DNA from: Sulfuritalea sp.
Lineage (GTDB): Bacteria; Pseudomonadota; Gammaproteobacteria; Burkholderiales; Rhodocyclaceae
NCBI GenBank assembly: GCA_023229545.1
Contig: JALNZB010000004.1
Coordinates: 62,001 to 126,000 of the forward strand
Length of the DNA stretch: 64,000 nucleotides
Reading direction: 5' to 3'
This document shows, one piece after another, positions 8,978 to 19,427 of this stretch. The position numbers and the translations under genes were made by a program. Numbering within the stretch: the first letter of the stretch is position 1; each line of letters opens with the position of its first letter. Under the pieces are notes generated by a model, which saw only the letters and a list, made by a program, of their open reading frames with translations, did no database searches and had not been told where the DNA came from.

Positions 8978-9674
8978 ACAGGTAGTCCGGGAAGGAGAAC
9001 TCCACGGGTTCCAGGCGCCAACCGATCAGCCGCTTGACGGCCAGCGCCAGCGGCGAGAAGCGCTTGACCAAGTGGTAAGTGGCCAGCGCGATGCCGGCGC
9101 GGCGCGCCAGTTCCATGGCCAGGGTCGGCGTGATCCAGGCGACGTGGTCGAGGTTCACCACCATCACGCCCTCGCGTTTGAACTGGCGAAAAAACTTGCG
9201 CGAGAATGGGTTCGGCGTGGTGACATAGAGCCGTCCGCCGGGCGCAAGATGGCGTGCGGCGAACTTGAGCAGCAGCAAGGCATTGTCCACATGTTCCACC
9301 ACATCGCCGATGAACACCACGTCGAAGCGCTCTCCCAGATCGGCCTCGGAAGTAGCGTCGACGCAGCGCACGTGGAAGCCGCGGCTGTTGAGCTCATTCA
9401 CCAGCGGTTCGAGGATGTCGATGCCGACGCAGTAGGCGGCGGCCTTGTGGATGCGGCCATGGCGCCAGTCCGGCAGATCGAAGTAGCGCGCGCTGTGCGA
9501 GACGACGCCGATGTCCAGCACGCGCTTGCCACGCACCAGGCTTTCGATATGACCGAGCAGATCGTTGTCGGTATGGACGCGCTGCGCCGACTTGAGCCAG
9601 GCGCGCACGGCGGCCTTGGCTTCGCGGTTGTTGGGATCATCGGATACCGTGGTCCAGTCGAGGGGCTTGCTCAT
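8955..9674 (-). CDS. Class I SAM-dependent methyltransferase
   Basis: 239 residues. The ATG at 9674 (MSKPLDWTTVSDDPNNREAK) overlaps the upstream stop as ATGA; the much longer open frame is a shadow of the upstream transferase gene. The SAM fold is visible in RVLDIGVVSHSARYFDL (motif I, a diverged GxGxG), CVGIDILEPLVNEL (acidic end of strand 2), FDVVFIGDVVEHVDN (motif with the VEH triad common in Methyltransf_11/23 proteins) and HLAPGGRLYVTTPN. The substrate is not determinable; in this setting O-methylation of a sugar or capping of a glycan is the likeliest role. Confidence 0.8.
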   Translation of the reverse strand: MSKPLDWTTVSDDPNNREAKAAVRAWLKSAQRVHTDNDLLGHIESLVRGKRVLDIGVVSHSARYFDLPDWRHGRIHKAAAYCVGIDILEPLVNELNSRGFHVRCVDATSEADLGERFDVVFIGDVVEHVDNALLLLKFAARHLAPGGRLYVTTPNPFSRKFFRQFKREGVMVVNLDHVAWITPTLAMELARRAGIALATYHLVKRFSPLALAVKRLIGWRLEPVEFSFPDYLYEFARRD

Positions 9675-10768
9675 GAGGTTTTGGCCTGACGAAAAATGCT
9701 TTCCATGCGATTCAGCATGATTTCCCGCGAAAAGTCGGCGCTGGCGACACAGCGCGCGTTGCCGCCGATCTGGGCAGCGAGAGCCTTGTCGTCGAGCAGG
9801 CGGCCAACCGCGTTCGCCAGCGCCCGGGCATCCTTCGGCGGCACCACCAGCGCCGTATCGCCGTCGCTGACGGCTTCGAGGATCGCCCCGACCGGCGTGG
9901 TGACGATCGGCAGAGCGCAAAGCATGGCCTGGATGATCGCCTGCGGCACGCCCTCGTTGGCGTAGGACGGCAGGCAGAAGACATCCATGGCCTGCATCCA
10001 TCGCTCCGGGTCGGCGCACTGGCCGGGCAAGGTAACGCGCTTGCTTAGCCCAAGCGCCGCAATCTTTTCCTCGATCGGCTCGCGCATCGGGCCTTCGCCA
10101 ACAATCAGCAGATGCAGCTCGGGCCGGTTCAGTTGCGCGAAGGCATCGAGCAGGAACAGGTGCCCCTTCCAACTGCGCAGCGTGGCGACAATGCCGAGAT
10201 GCCGTTGCGCCGGATCGAGTCCCAGCGCGAGCTTGGCGGCGGTCTTGTCGGCCGCGCATTTGACCGGACTGAAGCGCTCGGTGTCGATGCCGGTGGGCAC
10301 CGACGTTACGCGCAGTGGTTCTAGGTCGAGGGTTTCCAGCAGATGTCGGCGCAGGCTTTCGCCGGTGGTAACCACGGCTTTCGCCCTGGCGTAGAGCCAA
10401 CGGTTGAAGAAATTGTTCGACACCGGCGCCGAAATATGCCGCGTACGTACAATGGCCGGCGGCCTGGCGAGCGTGACGCAAGCCAGGCCCGTCAGCCAGG
10501 AATCGGCCGAGCTATGGGTGTTCACCACGTCCGGCGCGTGGCTTGCCAGGTAGCGGCGCAGTTCCATGAATCCGGCGACGGTCTTGAACTCGATGGGCAG
10601 TGCGACGACCGGTACGCCAAAGCGCGCCGCCTCGACCGCCATTCGCGCATGTGCCGGGCAGGCCACCGTGACCTCGTGACTGCGACCGATCAGGCCGCTC
10701 GATTCTTCGAGAATGCGGATTTCCTGACCGCCCCAGCCACAGGAGGCTTCGGTGTGAAGGATTTTCAT
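9671..10768 (-). CDS. GT4 family glycosyltransferase
   Basis: 365 residues with the N-terminus MKILHTEASCGWGGQEIRIL and the donor-domain pattern IVATLRSWKGHLFLLDAF, LIVGEGPMRE and YANEGVPQAIIQAMLCALP. The E-x7-E motif is altered here (second Glu replaced by Gln in IIQAM), as in several GT4 members, so the transfer activity should not be assumed to be typical. It is preceded by the carbamoyltransferase gene with a 4 bp overlap and followed by the methyltransferase gene with another. Its 3' part (9731-9754) contains a copy of the window's dispersed repeat, read in frame as RCVASADFS. Confidence 0.85.
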   Translation of the reverse strand: MKILHTEASCGWGGQEIRILEESSGLIGRSHEVTVACPAHARMAVEAARFGVPVVALPIEFKTVAGFMELRRYLASHAPDVVNTHSSADSWLTGLACVTLARPPAIVRTRHISAPVSNNFFNRWLYARAKAVVTTGESLRRHLLETLDLEPLRVTSVPTGIDTERFSPVKCAADKTAAKLALGLDPAQRHLGIVATLRSWKGHLFLLDAFAQLNRPELHLLIVGEGPMREPIEEKIAALGLSKRVTLPGQCADPERWMQAMDVFCLPSYANEGVPQAIIQAMLCALPIVTTPVGAILEAVSDGDTALVVPPKDARALANAVGRLLDDKALAAQIGGNARCVASADFSREIMLNRMESIFRQAKTS

Positions 10769-12378
10769 GCCGCCCTCTTGCGCAAGGGGCGATCCACCCA
10801 GAAGGGGCCGATGGCGAGCGCGTCGATGCGGTCCTCGCGCAAGGCGCGGATGGCTTCGGCCGGGGTGCAGACGATGGGTTCTTCATGCGCGTTGAAGCTG
10901 GTATTGAGCAGCAGAGGGATGCCCGACATTTCGCTGTAGCGCCTGATCAGCGCGTGATACAGGGCATTGCGCTCGGCGCGTACCAGTTGCGACCGCGCGG
11001 TGCCGTCCACATGGACCACGGCGGGAATGCGCGGCTTCCATTCCTCGCGCACGTCGAAGGTGACGGTCATGAATTCGGCCGCATGCGCCGCCTTGCCGAC
11101 GCCGATGAAAACGTCGTCGGCGCGCTCGGCCAGCACGCCCGGCGCGAAAGGCATGAAGTCGTTGCGTTCCAGCCGCTCGTTGAGCAACTTGCCGATGCCG
11201 GTAGCGGTGGCGCGGGCGAGGATGCTGCGATTGCCCAGCGCGCGCGGCCCGAACTCCATGCGTCCCTGGAACCAGCCGACCACGAGGCCGTCATGAATGG
11301 CACGGGCGGCGCGCTCGACCAACACGGCCTCACCGAGCTTGGCGTAGCGCAGACCATGCGCCTCAAGCGCTTGTTCGATTTCAGCGTCGCCGTATTCCGG
11401 GCCAAGAAAGACATCGACCAGGGCATGCTGTTGCGCGCCGAGGAAACCCGGGCTGCCGGCCTCGATGGCGAGCAGGGCGGCGCCGACGGCGTTGCCCGCA
11501 TCGCTCATCGCGGGAAAGACGAACAGACTCTCGACCTCGGGCAGGGCCGCAATGCGCTGGTTGAGCCTGACGTTGGCGGCGACGCCACCGTTCAGCGCCA
11601 CGCGACGAATCCCGGTGGTGGTCACCTGCTGCTGCACGATGGCGAGGAAGGCCTCCTCCAGCGCCCGCTGGGCGGCGGCGGCGATGTTTTCGCGATCATG
11701 ACCCCGTATGGCGTTTTCGAGAAACGCGCGCCGGTCCCGCTGCGCATTGTGCGGATGGGTGAAGTCGGAATCGAAGCGCGTCCGGCAAGGCGTCGCGCGC
11801 AGCGCCTTGCGGAATTCGCCGAGCAGCGGCGCCGGATCGCCCAGCGCCGCCAGGCCGAGCACCTTGCCTTCATGGCGCAACGCGCGGAAGCCCAGCAGTT
11901 CGGTGATAGTCTGGTAGAACAGGCCCGGCGAGCGGCCCTCGCCTTCGGTGACGGCGAGGGTGCGCAACATGCCATGGAGATAGATGCTGGTGGTATGCGC
12001 TTCGTCGCCATCGCCTTGGCCGTCGGCGGTAAACACCAGGCATTCATCGAAGCCGGAGTAGAAGCCTCCCAGCACGGCGTGCATATCGTGGTGGCCATGG
12101 CAGCGGACTGTCGTTTCCGGGCGAAAGCCCTCCTCGCCGAGAAACACCTCGGTGCGGAAGCGTTGCGCGCGACTCATGCCAATGCAATTGACATCGCGAC
12201 GGGTCGCGCCCGCGATGTGCAAAGCTTCGTCGATGGCCCGTTGCGGGATCGCGCCGCCGCTGCATTTGACGCGGTCGAGGCGTTCCTCGGCGACGGCGGC
12301 AAGCAATACGCCGTCGCCGAACACGGCGGCGGCGCTGTCGTGGCCATGGTTGGAGAATCCGAGCACAAGCGAGGTCAT
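10765..12378 (-). CDS. Carbamoyltransferase (NodU/CmcH family)
   Basis: 537 residues, the family's normal length. These enzymes use carbamoyl phosphate and ATP to make carbamoyl-AMP and transfer the carbamoyl group to a sugar or antibiotic hydroxyl. Seen here: the ASKHA-like N-terminal opening LVLGFSNHGHDSAAAV, the metal-binding histidines in CHGHHDMHAVLGGFY, LNGGVAANVRLNQRI, and the C-terminal YrdC-like domain with GWFQGRMEFGPRALGNRS. It lies between msbA and a glycosyltransferase, which suggests carbamoylation of an LPS core or O-antigen sugar. Translation starts at the ATG at 12378, six bases after the msbA stop. Confidence 0.9.
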   Translation of the reverse strand: MTSLVLGFSNHGHDSAAAVFGDGVLLAAVAEERLDRVKCSGGAIPQRAIDEALHIAGATRRDVNCIGMSRAQRFRTEVFLGEEGFRPETTVRCHGHHDMHAVLGGFYSGFDECLVFTADGQGDGDEAHTTSIYLHGMLRTLAVTEGEGRSPGLFYQTITELLGFRALRHEGKVLGLAALGDPAPLLGEFRKALRATPCRTRFDSDFTHPHNAQRDRRAFLENAIRGHDRENIAAAAQRALEEAFLAIVQQQVTTTGIRRVALNGGVAANVRLNQRIAALPEVESLFVFPAMSDAGNAVGAALLAIEAGSPGFLGAQQHALVDVFLGPEYGDAEIEQALEAHGLRYAKLGEAVLVERAARAIHDGLVVGWFQGRMEFGPRALGNRSILARATATGIGKLLNERLERNDFMPFAPGVLAERADDVFIGVGKAAHAAEFMTVTFDVREEWKPRIPAVVHVDGTARSQLVRAERNALYHALIRRYSEMSGIPLLLNTSFNAHEEPIVCTPAEAIRALREDRIDALAIGPFWVDRPLRKRAA

Positions 12379-12384
12379 CGCGCT

Positions 12385-14124
<1,740 letters not shown>

Positions 14125-14177
14125 TGGGAGTCAGGAAACGGGAAACCGCGCAGTATACAGGCGCTTATCCAAGATGC

Positions 14178-16925
14178 TCAGTGCGCCGCGTCCCAGTTGG
14201 CGCCCACTCCCACCTCCACCAGCAGCGGCACCTTGAGTCTGGCCACGCCGCCCATCAGTTTCGGCAGTGCCTCGCGGACGGCTTCAAGCTCGCTGTCCGG
14301 CACTTCCAGTACCAGTTCGTCATGCACTTGCAGCACCAGCAGGGTTTGCAGTTTCTCGGCATCGAGCCAGTCCTGCACCGCCAGCATGGCGCGCTTGATG
14401 AGGTCGGCGGCCGTGCCCTGCATCGGGGCATTGATCGCGGCGCGTTCGGCGCCTTGGCGGCGGCCGGCGTTGGACGACTTTATTTCCGGCAGCCACAGGC
14501 GGCGACCGAAGACGGTCTCGACATAGCCCTTGTCGCGGGCGACGGCCCGGGTGTCTTCCATGTAGCGGGCGACGCCCGGATAGCGTGCGAAATAGCGGTC
14601 CATGTAAGCCGCAGCCGCCGTGCGGTCTACGCCGATCTGCTTGGCCAGGCCGAAGGCGCTCATGCCGTAGATCAGGCCGAAATTGATCACCTTGGCGGCG
14701 CGGCGCTGTTCGCTGCTGATCTCGATCGGCGTCAGGCCGAAGATTTCCGCCGCCGTGGCGCGATGCACGTCCTCGCCCTGGGCGAAGGCGTCGAGCAGGC
14801 GCGGATCGTCGGAGAGGTGGGCCATGATGCGCAGCTCGATCTGCGAATAGTCGGCGCTGACGATACGGCGGTTGGCCGGCGCGACAAATGCCGAACGAAT
14901 GCGGCGGCCCTCCGCGGTGCGGATCGGGATGTTTTGCAGATTCGGATCGGAGGACGCCAGGCGTCCGGTCACGGCCACGGCCTGGGCGAAGCTGGTGTGG
15001 ACGCGACCGGTGGCCGGGTTGATCATTTTCGGCAGCTTGTCGGTGTAGGTGTTCTTCAGCTTGGCCAAACTGCGGTGTTCGAGGATTTTCTTCGGCAGCG
15101 GGTAATCCTCGGCGAGCTTTTCCAGCACTTCCTCGTCGGTCGACGGTCCGCCCGAGGGCGTCTTCTTCACCACCGGCAGGCCTTGCTGGTTGAACAGGAT
15201 TTCGGCGAGCTGCTTCGGCGAATTCAGGTTGAAGGGCTGGCCGGCGAGTTGTTGCGCCTCGGCTTCGAGCGCCATGATCTTGCGCCCGAGTTCGTCGCTT
15301 TGCTGCGCCAGCGTCGCTGCATCGATCAGCACGCCGTGGCGTTCGATGCGGAACAGGACTTCCGCTACCGGCAGTTCGAGATCGCGGTAGAGGCTTTCCA
15401 ACGCCGGTTCGACGGCGAGTTGCGGTCGCAGCACCCGGTGCACGCGCAGCGTGACATCGGCATCCTCGGCGGCATATTCGGCGGCACGCGCGACGTCGAC
15501 CTGGGCGAAGGAAATCCGCGAAGCGCCCTTGCCGGTGACGGCGTCGTAGCTGATGGTCTTCAGCCCGCAATGACGCGCCGCCAACGAGCCCAAGTCGTGC
15601 GGCTTGTCGGATTCCAGCACGTAGGATTGCAGCAACGTGTCCTCGACGATGCCTGCCAAGCGCACGCCGTGATTGGCGAAGACATGGCGGTCGTATTTGA
15701 GATGTTGGCCGAGCTTGGGCCGCGTCGCCGATTCCAGCCAGGGCTTGAGCTTGGCCAGAGTCTCGGCGAAAGGCAGTTGCGTCGGCGCGCCGGCATAGCC
15801 GTGGCCGAGCGGCAGGTAGGCGGCGCGGATCGCGTCTCCTTCGGCGATGGCGAAAGACATGCCGACCAGTTGCGCCTGCATCGGATCGAGGCCAGTGGTT
15901 TCGGTGTCGAGCGAAACCAGTTCGGCGGCGTCGAGCCGCGCCAGCCAGGCGTCGAAATGCGCACTATCCAGGATGCACTCGTAGCCGCTGCGGTCGGGTT
16001 CCTCCGTGGGCAGGGCGGCCACCGCAAAAGTCGGCGCTGGCGATACGGCGTTTCTTGAGCGAGTGGAGGGCGCAGGCGCCTCGCCACTCAGCTCGCGCAG
16101 CCAGCCCTTGAATTCCAGCCGCGAGTAAAGCTCGGTCAGCTTTTCCTTGTCCGCTGCCACCGGCGCAAGATCGGTCACCGCCTGCGGCAGCGGCACATCG
16201 CAGACCACGGTGACCAGCTTGACGCCGAGCGGCAGGAAATCGAGATGCTTGCGCAGGTTCTCGCCGACCGCGCCGCCGATCTCGTTGGCATGGGCGGCGA
16301 TGGCGTCGAGCGAGCCCCAGGCGTCGAGCCACTTGACGGCAGTCTTGGGCCCGACCTTGGCCACGCCGGGCACGCCGTCCGAGGTGTCGCCGACCAGCGC
16401 CAGGTAATCGACGATGCGCTCGGGCGGCACGCCGAACTTGGTTTTGACGCCGGCCGGATCGAGCACTTCGTTGCTCATGGTATTGATCAGCGTGACGCGG
16501 CTGTTCACCAGTTGCGCCAAGTCCTTGTCGCCGGTCGAAATCACGCAGTCGATGCCGGCCTCTGCGGCTTGCCGCGACAAGGTGCCGATCACGTCGTCGG
16601 CCTCGACGCCGTCGATCATCAACAAGGGCCAGCCGGCGGCGCGGATGCACTGGTGCAGCGGCTCGATCTGCGCCGCCAGATCTTCCGGCATCGAGGGGCG
16701 GTGCGCCTTGTATTGCGGATACCAGTCGTCGCGAAAGGTCTTGCCCTTGGCATCGAACACCACGGCGCGATAATCTGACTTATAGTCGGCTTCGAGCACG
16801 CGCAGCATCGACAATACGCCGCGCACGGCGCCGGTGGGCTCGCCGGCGGCATTGCGCAGATCGGGCAGGGCGTGAAACGCCCGATACAGATAAGATGAGC
16901 CGTCAACCAGCAATAGCGTGGGCAT
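14178..16925 (-). CDS. polA: DNA polymerase I
   Basis: 915 residues with all three activities. The 5'-3' exonuclease domain (about 1-290) begins MPTLLLVDGSSYLYRAFHAL. The 3'-5' proofreading domain keeps its acidic residues: SLDTETTGLD (Exo I), GQHLKYDRHVF (Exo II), YAAEDADVTLRV (Exo III). The polymerase domain has VSADYSQIELRIMAH (motif A), RRAAKVINFGLIYGMSAFG (motif B) and LQVHDELVLEVP (motif C). The linker between the first two domains reads RNAVSPAPTF, translated from a near-perfect copy of the dispersed repeat (16027-16050), so the linker has probably been lengthened by repeat insertion. It is transcribed divergently from the LOG-family gene with only about 17 bp between start codons. Confidence 0.96.
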   Translation of the reverse strand: MPTLLLVDGSSYLYRAFHALPDLRNAAGEPTGAVRGVLSMLRVLEADYKSDYRAVVFDAKGKTFRDDWYPQYKAHRPSMPEDLAAQIEPLHQCIRAAGWPLLMIDGVEADDVIGTLSRQAAEAGIDCVISTGDKDLAQLVNSRVTLINTMSNEVLDPAGVKTKFGVPPERIVDYLALVGDTSDGVPGVAKVGPKTAVKWLDAWGSLDAIAAHANEIGGAVGENLRKHLDFLPLGVKLVTVVCDVPLPQAVTDLAPVAADKEKLTELYSRLEFKGWLRELSGEAPAPSTRSRNAVSPAPTFAVAALPTEEPDRSGYECILDSAHFDAWLARLDAAELVSLDTETTGLDPMQAQLVGMSFAIAEGDAIRAAYLPLGHGYAGAPTQLPFAETLAKLKPWLESATRPKLGQHLKYDRHVFANHGVRLAGIVEDTLLQSYVLESDKPHDLGSLAARHCGLKTISYDAVTGKGASRISFAQVDVARAAEYAAEDADVTLRVHRVLRPQLAVEPALESLYRDLELPVAEVLFRIERHGVLIDAATLAQQSDELGRKIMALEAEAQQLAGQPFNLNSPKQLAEILFNQQGLPVVKKTPSGGPSTDEEVLEKLAEDYPLPKKILEHRSLAKLKNTYTDKLPKMINPATGRVHTSFAQAVAVTGRLASSDPNLQNIPIRTAEGRRIRSAFVAPANRRIVSADYSQIELRIMAHLSDDPRLLDAFAQGEDVHRATAAEIFGLTPIEISSEQRRAAKVINFGLIYGMSAFGLAKQIGVDRTAAAAYMDRYFARYPGVARYMEDTRAVARDKGYVETVFGRRLWLPEIKSSNAGRRQGAERAAINAPMQGTAADLIKRAMLAVQDWLDAEKLQTLLVLQVHDELVLEVPDSELEAVREALPKLMGGVARLKVPLLVEVGVGANWDAAH
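16027..16050 (+). repeat. Dispersed repeat inside polA (22 of 24)
   Basis: Matches the core as AAAGTCGGCGCTGGCGATAC then GGCG, followed by TTTCTTGAG, a shortened form of the tail seen after the copy at 42866. It is read in polA as RNAVSPAPTF, in the linker between the 5'-3' and 3'-5' exonuclease domains. Confidence 0.7.
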
Positions 16926-16941
16926 GGAGAAGAATCAGGAA

Positions 16942-17700
16942 ATGAACGAGAAGGAAAAGTTACCCAAAAGCGTACACAAGAGTCCGTTGCGGGGCGCCAA
17001 GGAAACGCCCCTTGGCGGACAAGCCGCAACCAGCGCGCGCGAAGCCTGGCGAGTGTTCGGCATTATGTCAGAGTTCGTCGAGGCGACCGAGCGCCTGACG
17101 GCGGTGCGCCCGGCAGTGTCGATCTTCGGCAGCGCGCGCATCGCCCGCGATTCGAGTTATTACGGACTCACTGAAACTATCGCCCGACAGCTTTCGAACG
17201 CGGGATTTTCGGTGATTTCCGGCGGCGGACCCGGCGTCATGGAGGCGGCCAACAAGGGCGCCTTCGAAGGCAAGAGCCTGTCCATCGGACTCAACATCCA
17301 GCTGCCCCACGAACAGCAGACCAATCACTATCAGGACATTTCGCAAAGCTTCCGCCACTTCTTCGCCCGCAAATACATGTTCGTCAAGATGGCCGCCGCC
17401 TATGTCGTCATGCCAGGTGGCTTCGGCACGCTCGACGAATTGCTCGAAGCGCTGACCCTGATCCAGACCGGCAAGAGCCCGCACATCCCGCTGATCCTGG
17501 TCGGCTCGGAGTTCTGGGCCGGCCTGCTCGACTGGTTCCGCGAGCGGCTGGTAGCCGAGCACATGATCGATCCCGGAGACATGAATCTGATCCAGATCAT
17601 CGACGACCCGGAAAGGGTGGTCGCGGCGATCTTCGATCACTACGAGACACGCGGCTTCGGCCCGCTGCCCGAAGAGCACGAATTGCTGCTTAACCTTTGA
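16942..17700 (+). CDS. LOG-family (TIGR00730) Rossmann-fold protein
   Basis: Members hydrolyse nucleoside 5'-monophosphates such as cytokinin ribotides (LOG) or related nucleotides; the bacterial role is often unclear. The sequence shows SISGGGPGVMEAANKGAF-type binding (ISGGGPGVMEAANKGAFEG) and PGGFGTLDELLEALTLIQTG, matching the PGGxGTxxE catalytic signature. The ATG at 16942 is my preferred start because homologous proteins have a short charged leader before the AREAWRVFGIMSEFVEATERL segment; the open frame could also begin a few codons earlier, at 16918 or 16924. Its promoter must lie within or close to the 5' end of polA, since the two starts are nearly back to back. Confidence 0.85.
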   Translation: MNEKEKLPKSVHKSPLRGAKETPLGGQAATSAREAWRVFGIMSEFVEATERLTAVRPAVSIFGSARIARDSSYYGLTETIARQLSNAGFSVISGGGPGVMEAANKGAFEGKSLSIGLNIQLPHEQQTNHYQDISQSFRHFFARKYMFVKMAAAYVVMPGGFGTLDELLEALTLIQTGKSPHIPLILVGSEFWAGLLDWFRERLVAEHMIDPGDMNLIQIIDDPERVVAAIFDHYETRGFGPLPEEHELLLNL

Positions 17701-17731
17701 TAAACTGACACGAATTCCTCAAGGACACCCC

Positions 17732-18064
17732 ATGCGCCGCCTCATTCCTGTTTTGCTTTTCGCCGTGGCACTGAATGTTGCCGCGCAGACCCAGACGCCG
17801 AAGCTGGAACCCATCCCCGAGCCGCCCCCGCCACCGGCCGGCTCGTTGAACGAATCGCTTGAACCGCAGGTCACCATCACCAAGCGCGGCGAGGACAAGG
17901 TCGAGGAATTCCGCATCAGCGGCAAGCTCTACATGATGAAGGTCACCCCGCCGCACGGCGTGTCCTACTATCTGATCGACAACGCCGGCGATGGCACCTG
18001 GAGCCGCCAGGATTCGCGCGATTCCGGGCTGCGCGTGCCGATGTGGGTGATCGGCACGTTTTGA
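17732..18064 (+). CDS. DUF2782 family secreted protein
   Basis: 110 residues. An N-terminal signal peptide (RRLIPVLLFAVALNVAAQT) is followed by a proline-rich spacer (PEPPPPPAG) and a compact domain with VTITKRGEDKVEEFRISG and GVSYYLIDNAGDGTW, which I recognise as the DUF2782 pattern found next to polA or LOG genes in betaproteobacteria. The function is not known; a periplasmic location is predicted. A clear terminator follows the stop codon. Confidence 0.8.
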   Translation: MRRLIPVLLFAVALNVAAQTQTPKLEPIPEPPPPPAGSLNESLEPQVTITKRGEDKVEEFRISGKLYMMKVTPPHGVSYYLIDNAGDGTWSRQDSRDSGLRVPMWVIGTF

Positions 18065-18083
18065 AGCCTCGGCACAAGGACGG

Positions 18084-18113
18084 AAATCCCGGCCCCGTGC
18101 CGGGATTTCTTTT
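18084..18113 (+). terminator. Rho-independent terminator after the DUF2782 gene
   Basis: A perfect 10 bp stem (AAATCCCGGC at 18084-18093 and GCCGGGATTT at 18099-18108) with a 5-base loop is followed by CTTTT. It begins 20 bases after the DUF2782 stop and lies inside the open frame upstream of the adenine methyltransferase gene. Confidence 0.85.
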
Positions 18114-19317
18114 GGAGGAGCGGCGTAATGCGGTTGCCGCACCGCCAGCGCCGACTCTTGACGTTGCGCGCTACGGCCAGGTGTTCACTCCGCCCGGCAT
18201 CGTCGACCGTATGCTGGCATTGCGCCGCAACCAGGGGCGCGTACTCGATCCGGCCTGCGGCGACGGCGCGTTTTCGGCGCGCATCCCCGGTTGCGTGGCA
18301 ATCGAAATCGACGCGGCGCATTGCCCGAAAGGCGCGCTCAATAGCGACTTCTTCGCCTACCCGCTGCACGAGCAGTTCGCCACCGTCATCGGCAATCCGC
18401 CTTACGTCAAGGCGCGCGACATTCAGCCGGAAACGGCGGCAAAGCTGCGCTCCCGTCTGCTCGACGGCCACGCCAACCTTTGCCTGCATTTCATCGAAAA
18501 ATGCGTGCGGCATCTCGCTCCCGGTGGCGAACTCATCCTCATCACGCCGCGCGACTTCCTCAAGGCCACCGGCGCGGGACGGCTCAACACCTGGCTGTTC
18601 GACCAAGGCACCATCACCGATTTCGAGGAACTCGGCGACGCGAAAGTATTCGCCGGCGCCGCCCCCAACTGCGCCATCTGGCGCTTTGAAAAGGGCAATG
18701 CCAGCCACCGCCTGAAAGACGGGCGGCGCATGGCGCTGTCCGGCGGCCAGTTGATGTTCACCCGTGGCATCTACAGCCTGCCGCTGGCCAGCGTTTTTGC
18801 CGTCAAGGTCGGCGCTGTTTCCGGCGCCGATGACATTTTCAGGAATCAGGAATTCGCCAACACGGAATTCGTCTGGTCCAAAACCGCGCAGACCGGCGCG
18901 ACAAAACGCATGATCTACCTCGACCGCGAAGGCCCGCTGCCGTACCTCGAACAGTTCAAGCAGCGCCTGCTGGCGCGGCGCGTGACCCGCTTCGACGAGT
19001 CCAACTGGTGGAAATGGGGCCGCCGCCATTACGTTTCCGACGCACCGCGCATTTACGTCAATGGCCGCACGCGCAACGCCACGCCCTTTTTTCTGCATCC
19101 GTGCAACGACTACGATGGCGCGGTGCTGGCGCTGTTCCCCTACCGCACGAAACTCAAGGCCGCCGACATGAAGCGCCTCACCGCCATGCTCAACGACGTG
19201 GACTGGCACGAACTGGGTTTCGTCTGCGACGGCCGTTTCCTGTTCTCGCAGCGCAGCCTGGAGCAAGCCCTGCTGCCGGAGGCGTTCGCCGAATTTGCGG
19301 TCAAGGGGCTAGTGTAG
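18112..19317 (+). CDS. Adenine-specific DNA methyltransferase (TaqI/Eco57I-like), solitary
   Basis: About 401 residues from the TTG at 18112. The N-terminal SAM domain shows RYGQVFTPPGIVDRML (motif X), VLDPACGDGAFSARI (motif I) and the catalytic NPPY in VIGNPPYVKARD (motif IV), diagnostic of N6-adenine methyltransferases. The C-terminal half would be the target-recognition region. No restriction endonuclease gene is adjacent. The start is uncertain: the open frame extends back to 18043 through the preceding gene's terminator, the GTG at 18097 lies in the terminator loop, and the well-placed GGAGGAG leads to an ATG at 18128 in another frame. A TTG start or a small frameshift at the 5' end is possible. 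It could be an orphan epigenetic methylase or a restriction-modification remnant. Confidence 0.75.
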   Translation: MEERRNAVAAPPAPTLDVARYGQVFTPPGIVDRMLALRRNQGRVLDPACGDGAFSARIPGCVAIEIDAAHCPKGALNSDFFAYPLHEQFATVIGNPPYVKARDIQPETAAKLRSRLLDGHANLCLHFIEKCVRHLAPGGELILITPRDFLKATGAGRLNTWLFDQGTITDFEELGDAKVFAGAAPNCAIWRFEKGNASHRLKDGRRMALSGGQLMFTRGIYSLPLASVFAVKVGAVSGADDIFRNQEFANTEFVWSKTAQTGATKRMIYLDREGPLPYLEQFKQRLLARRVTRFDESNWWKWGRRHYVSDAPRIYVNGRTRNATPFFLHPCNDYDGAVLALFPYRTKLKAADMKRLTAMLNDVDWHELGFVCDGRFLFSQRSLEQALLPEAFAEFAVKGLV

Positions 19318-19391
19318 CTCAACAATTCGCCATGAAGTCCGGCTGGATTACGGAAAGCTTCTGGATGACGGGCTGGCGAAGCACAAGCAAG

Positions 19392-19420
19392 TTGCAAGGC
19401 GGACAATAATGTCCGATACT
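19392..19420 (+). promoter_or_regulatory. Promoter of hicAB with overlapping inverted repeat
   Basis: TTGCAA (19392-19397) and GATACT (19415-19420) are separated by exactly 17 bases. The spacer holds the inverted repeat CGGACA-ATAA-TGTCCG (19400-19415), a good candidate operator for the DNA-binding HicB protein. The first gene starts eight bases downstream of the -10 element. Assignment is by pattern only. Confidence 0.6.
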
Positions 19421-19427
19421 GTGGCCC

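Noticed and set aside
18128..18715. Frame starting at the ATG after GGAGGAG in the methyltransferase region
   Set aside because: Its translation is arginine/alanine-rich with no motif, whereas the other frame has NPPY and all SAM motifs. The good ribosome-binding site is noted in the findings instead.
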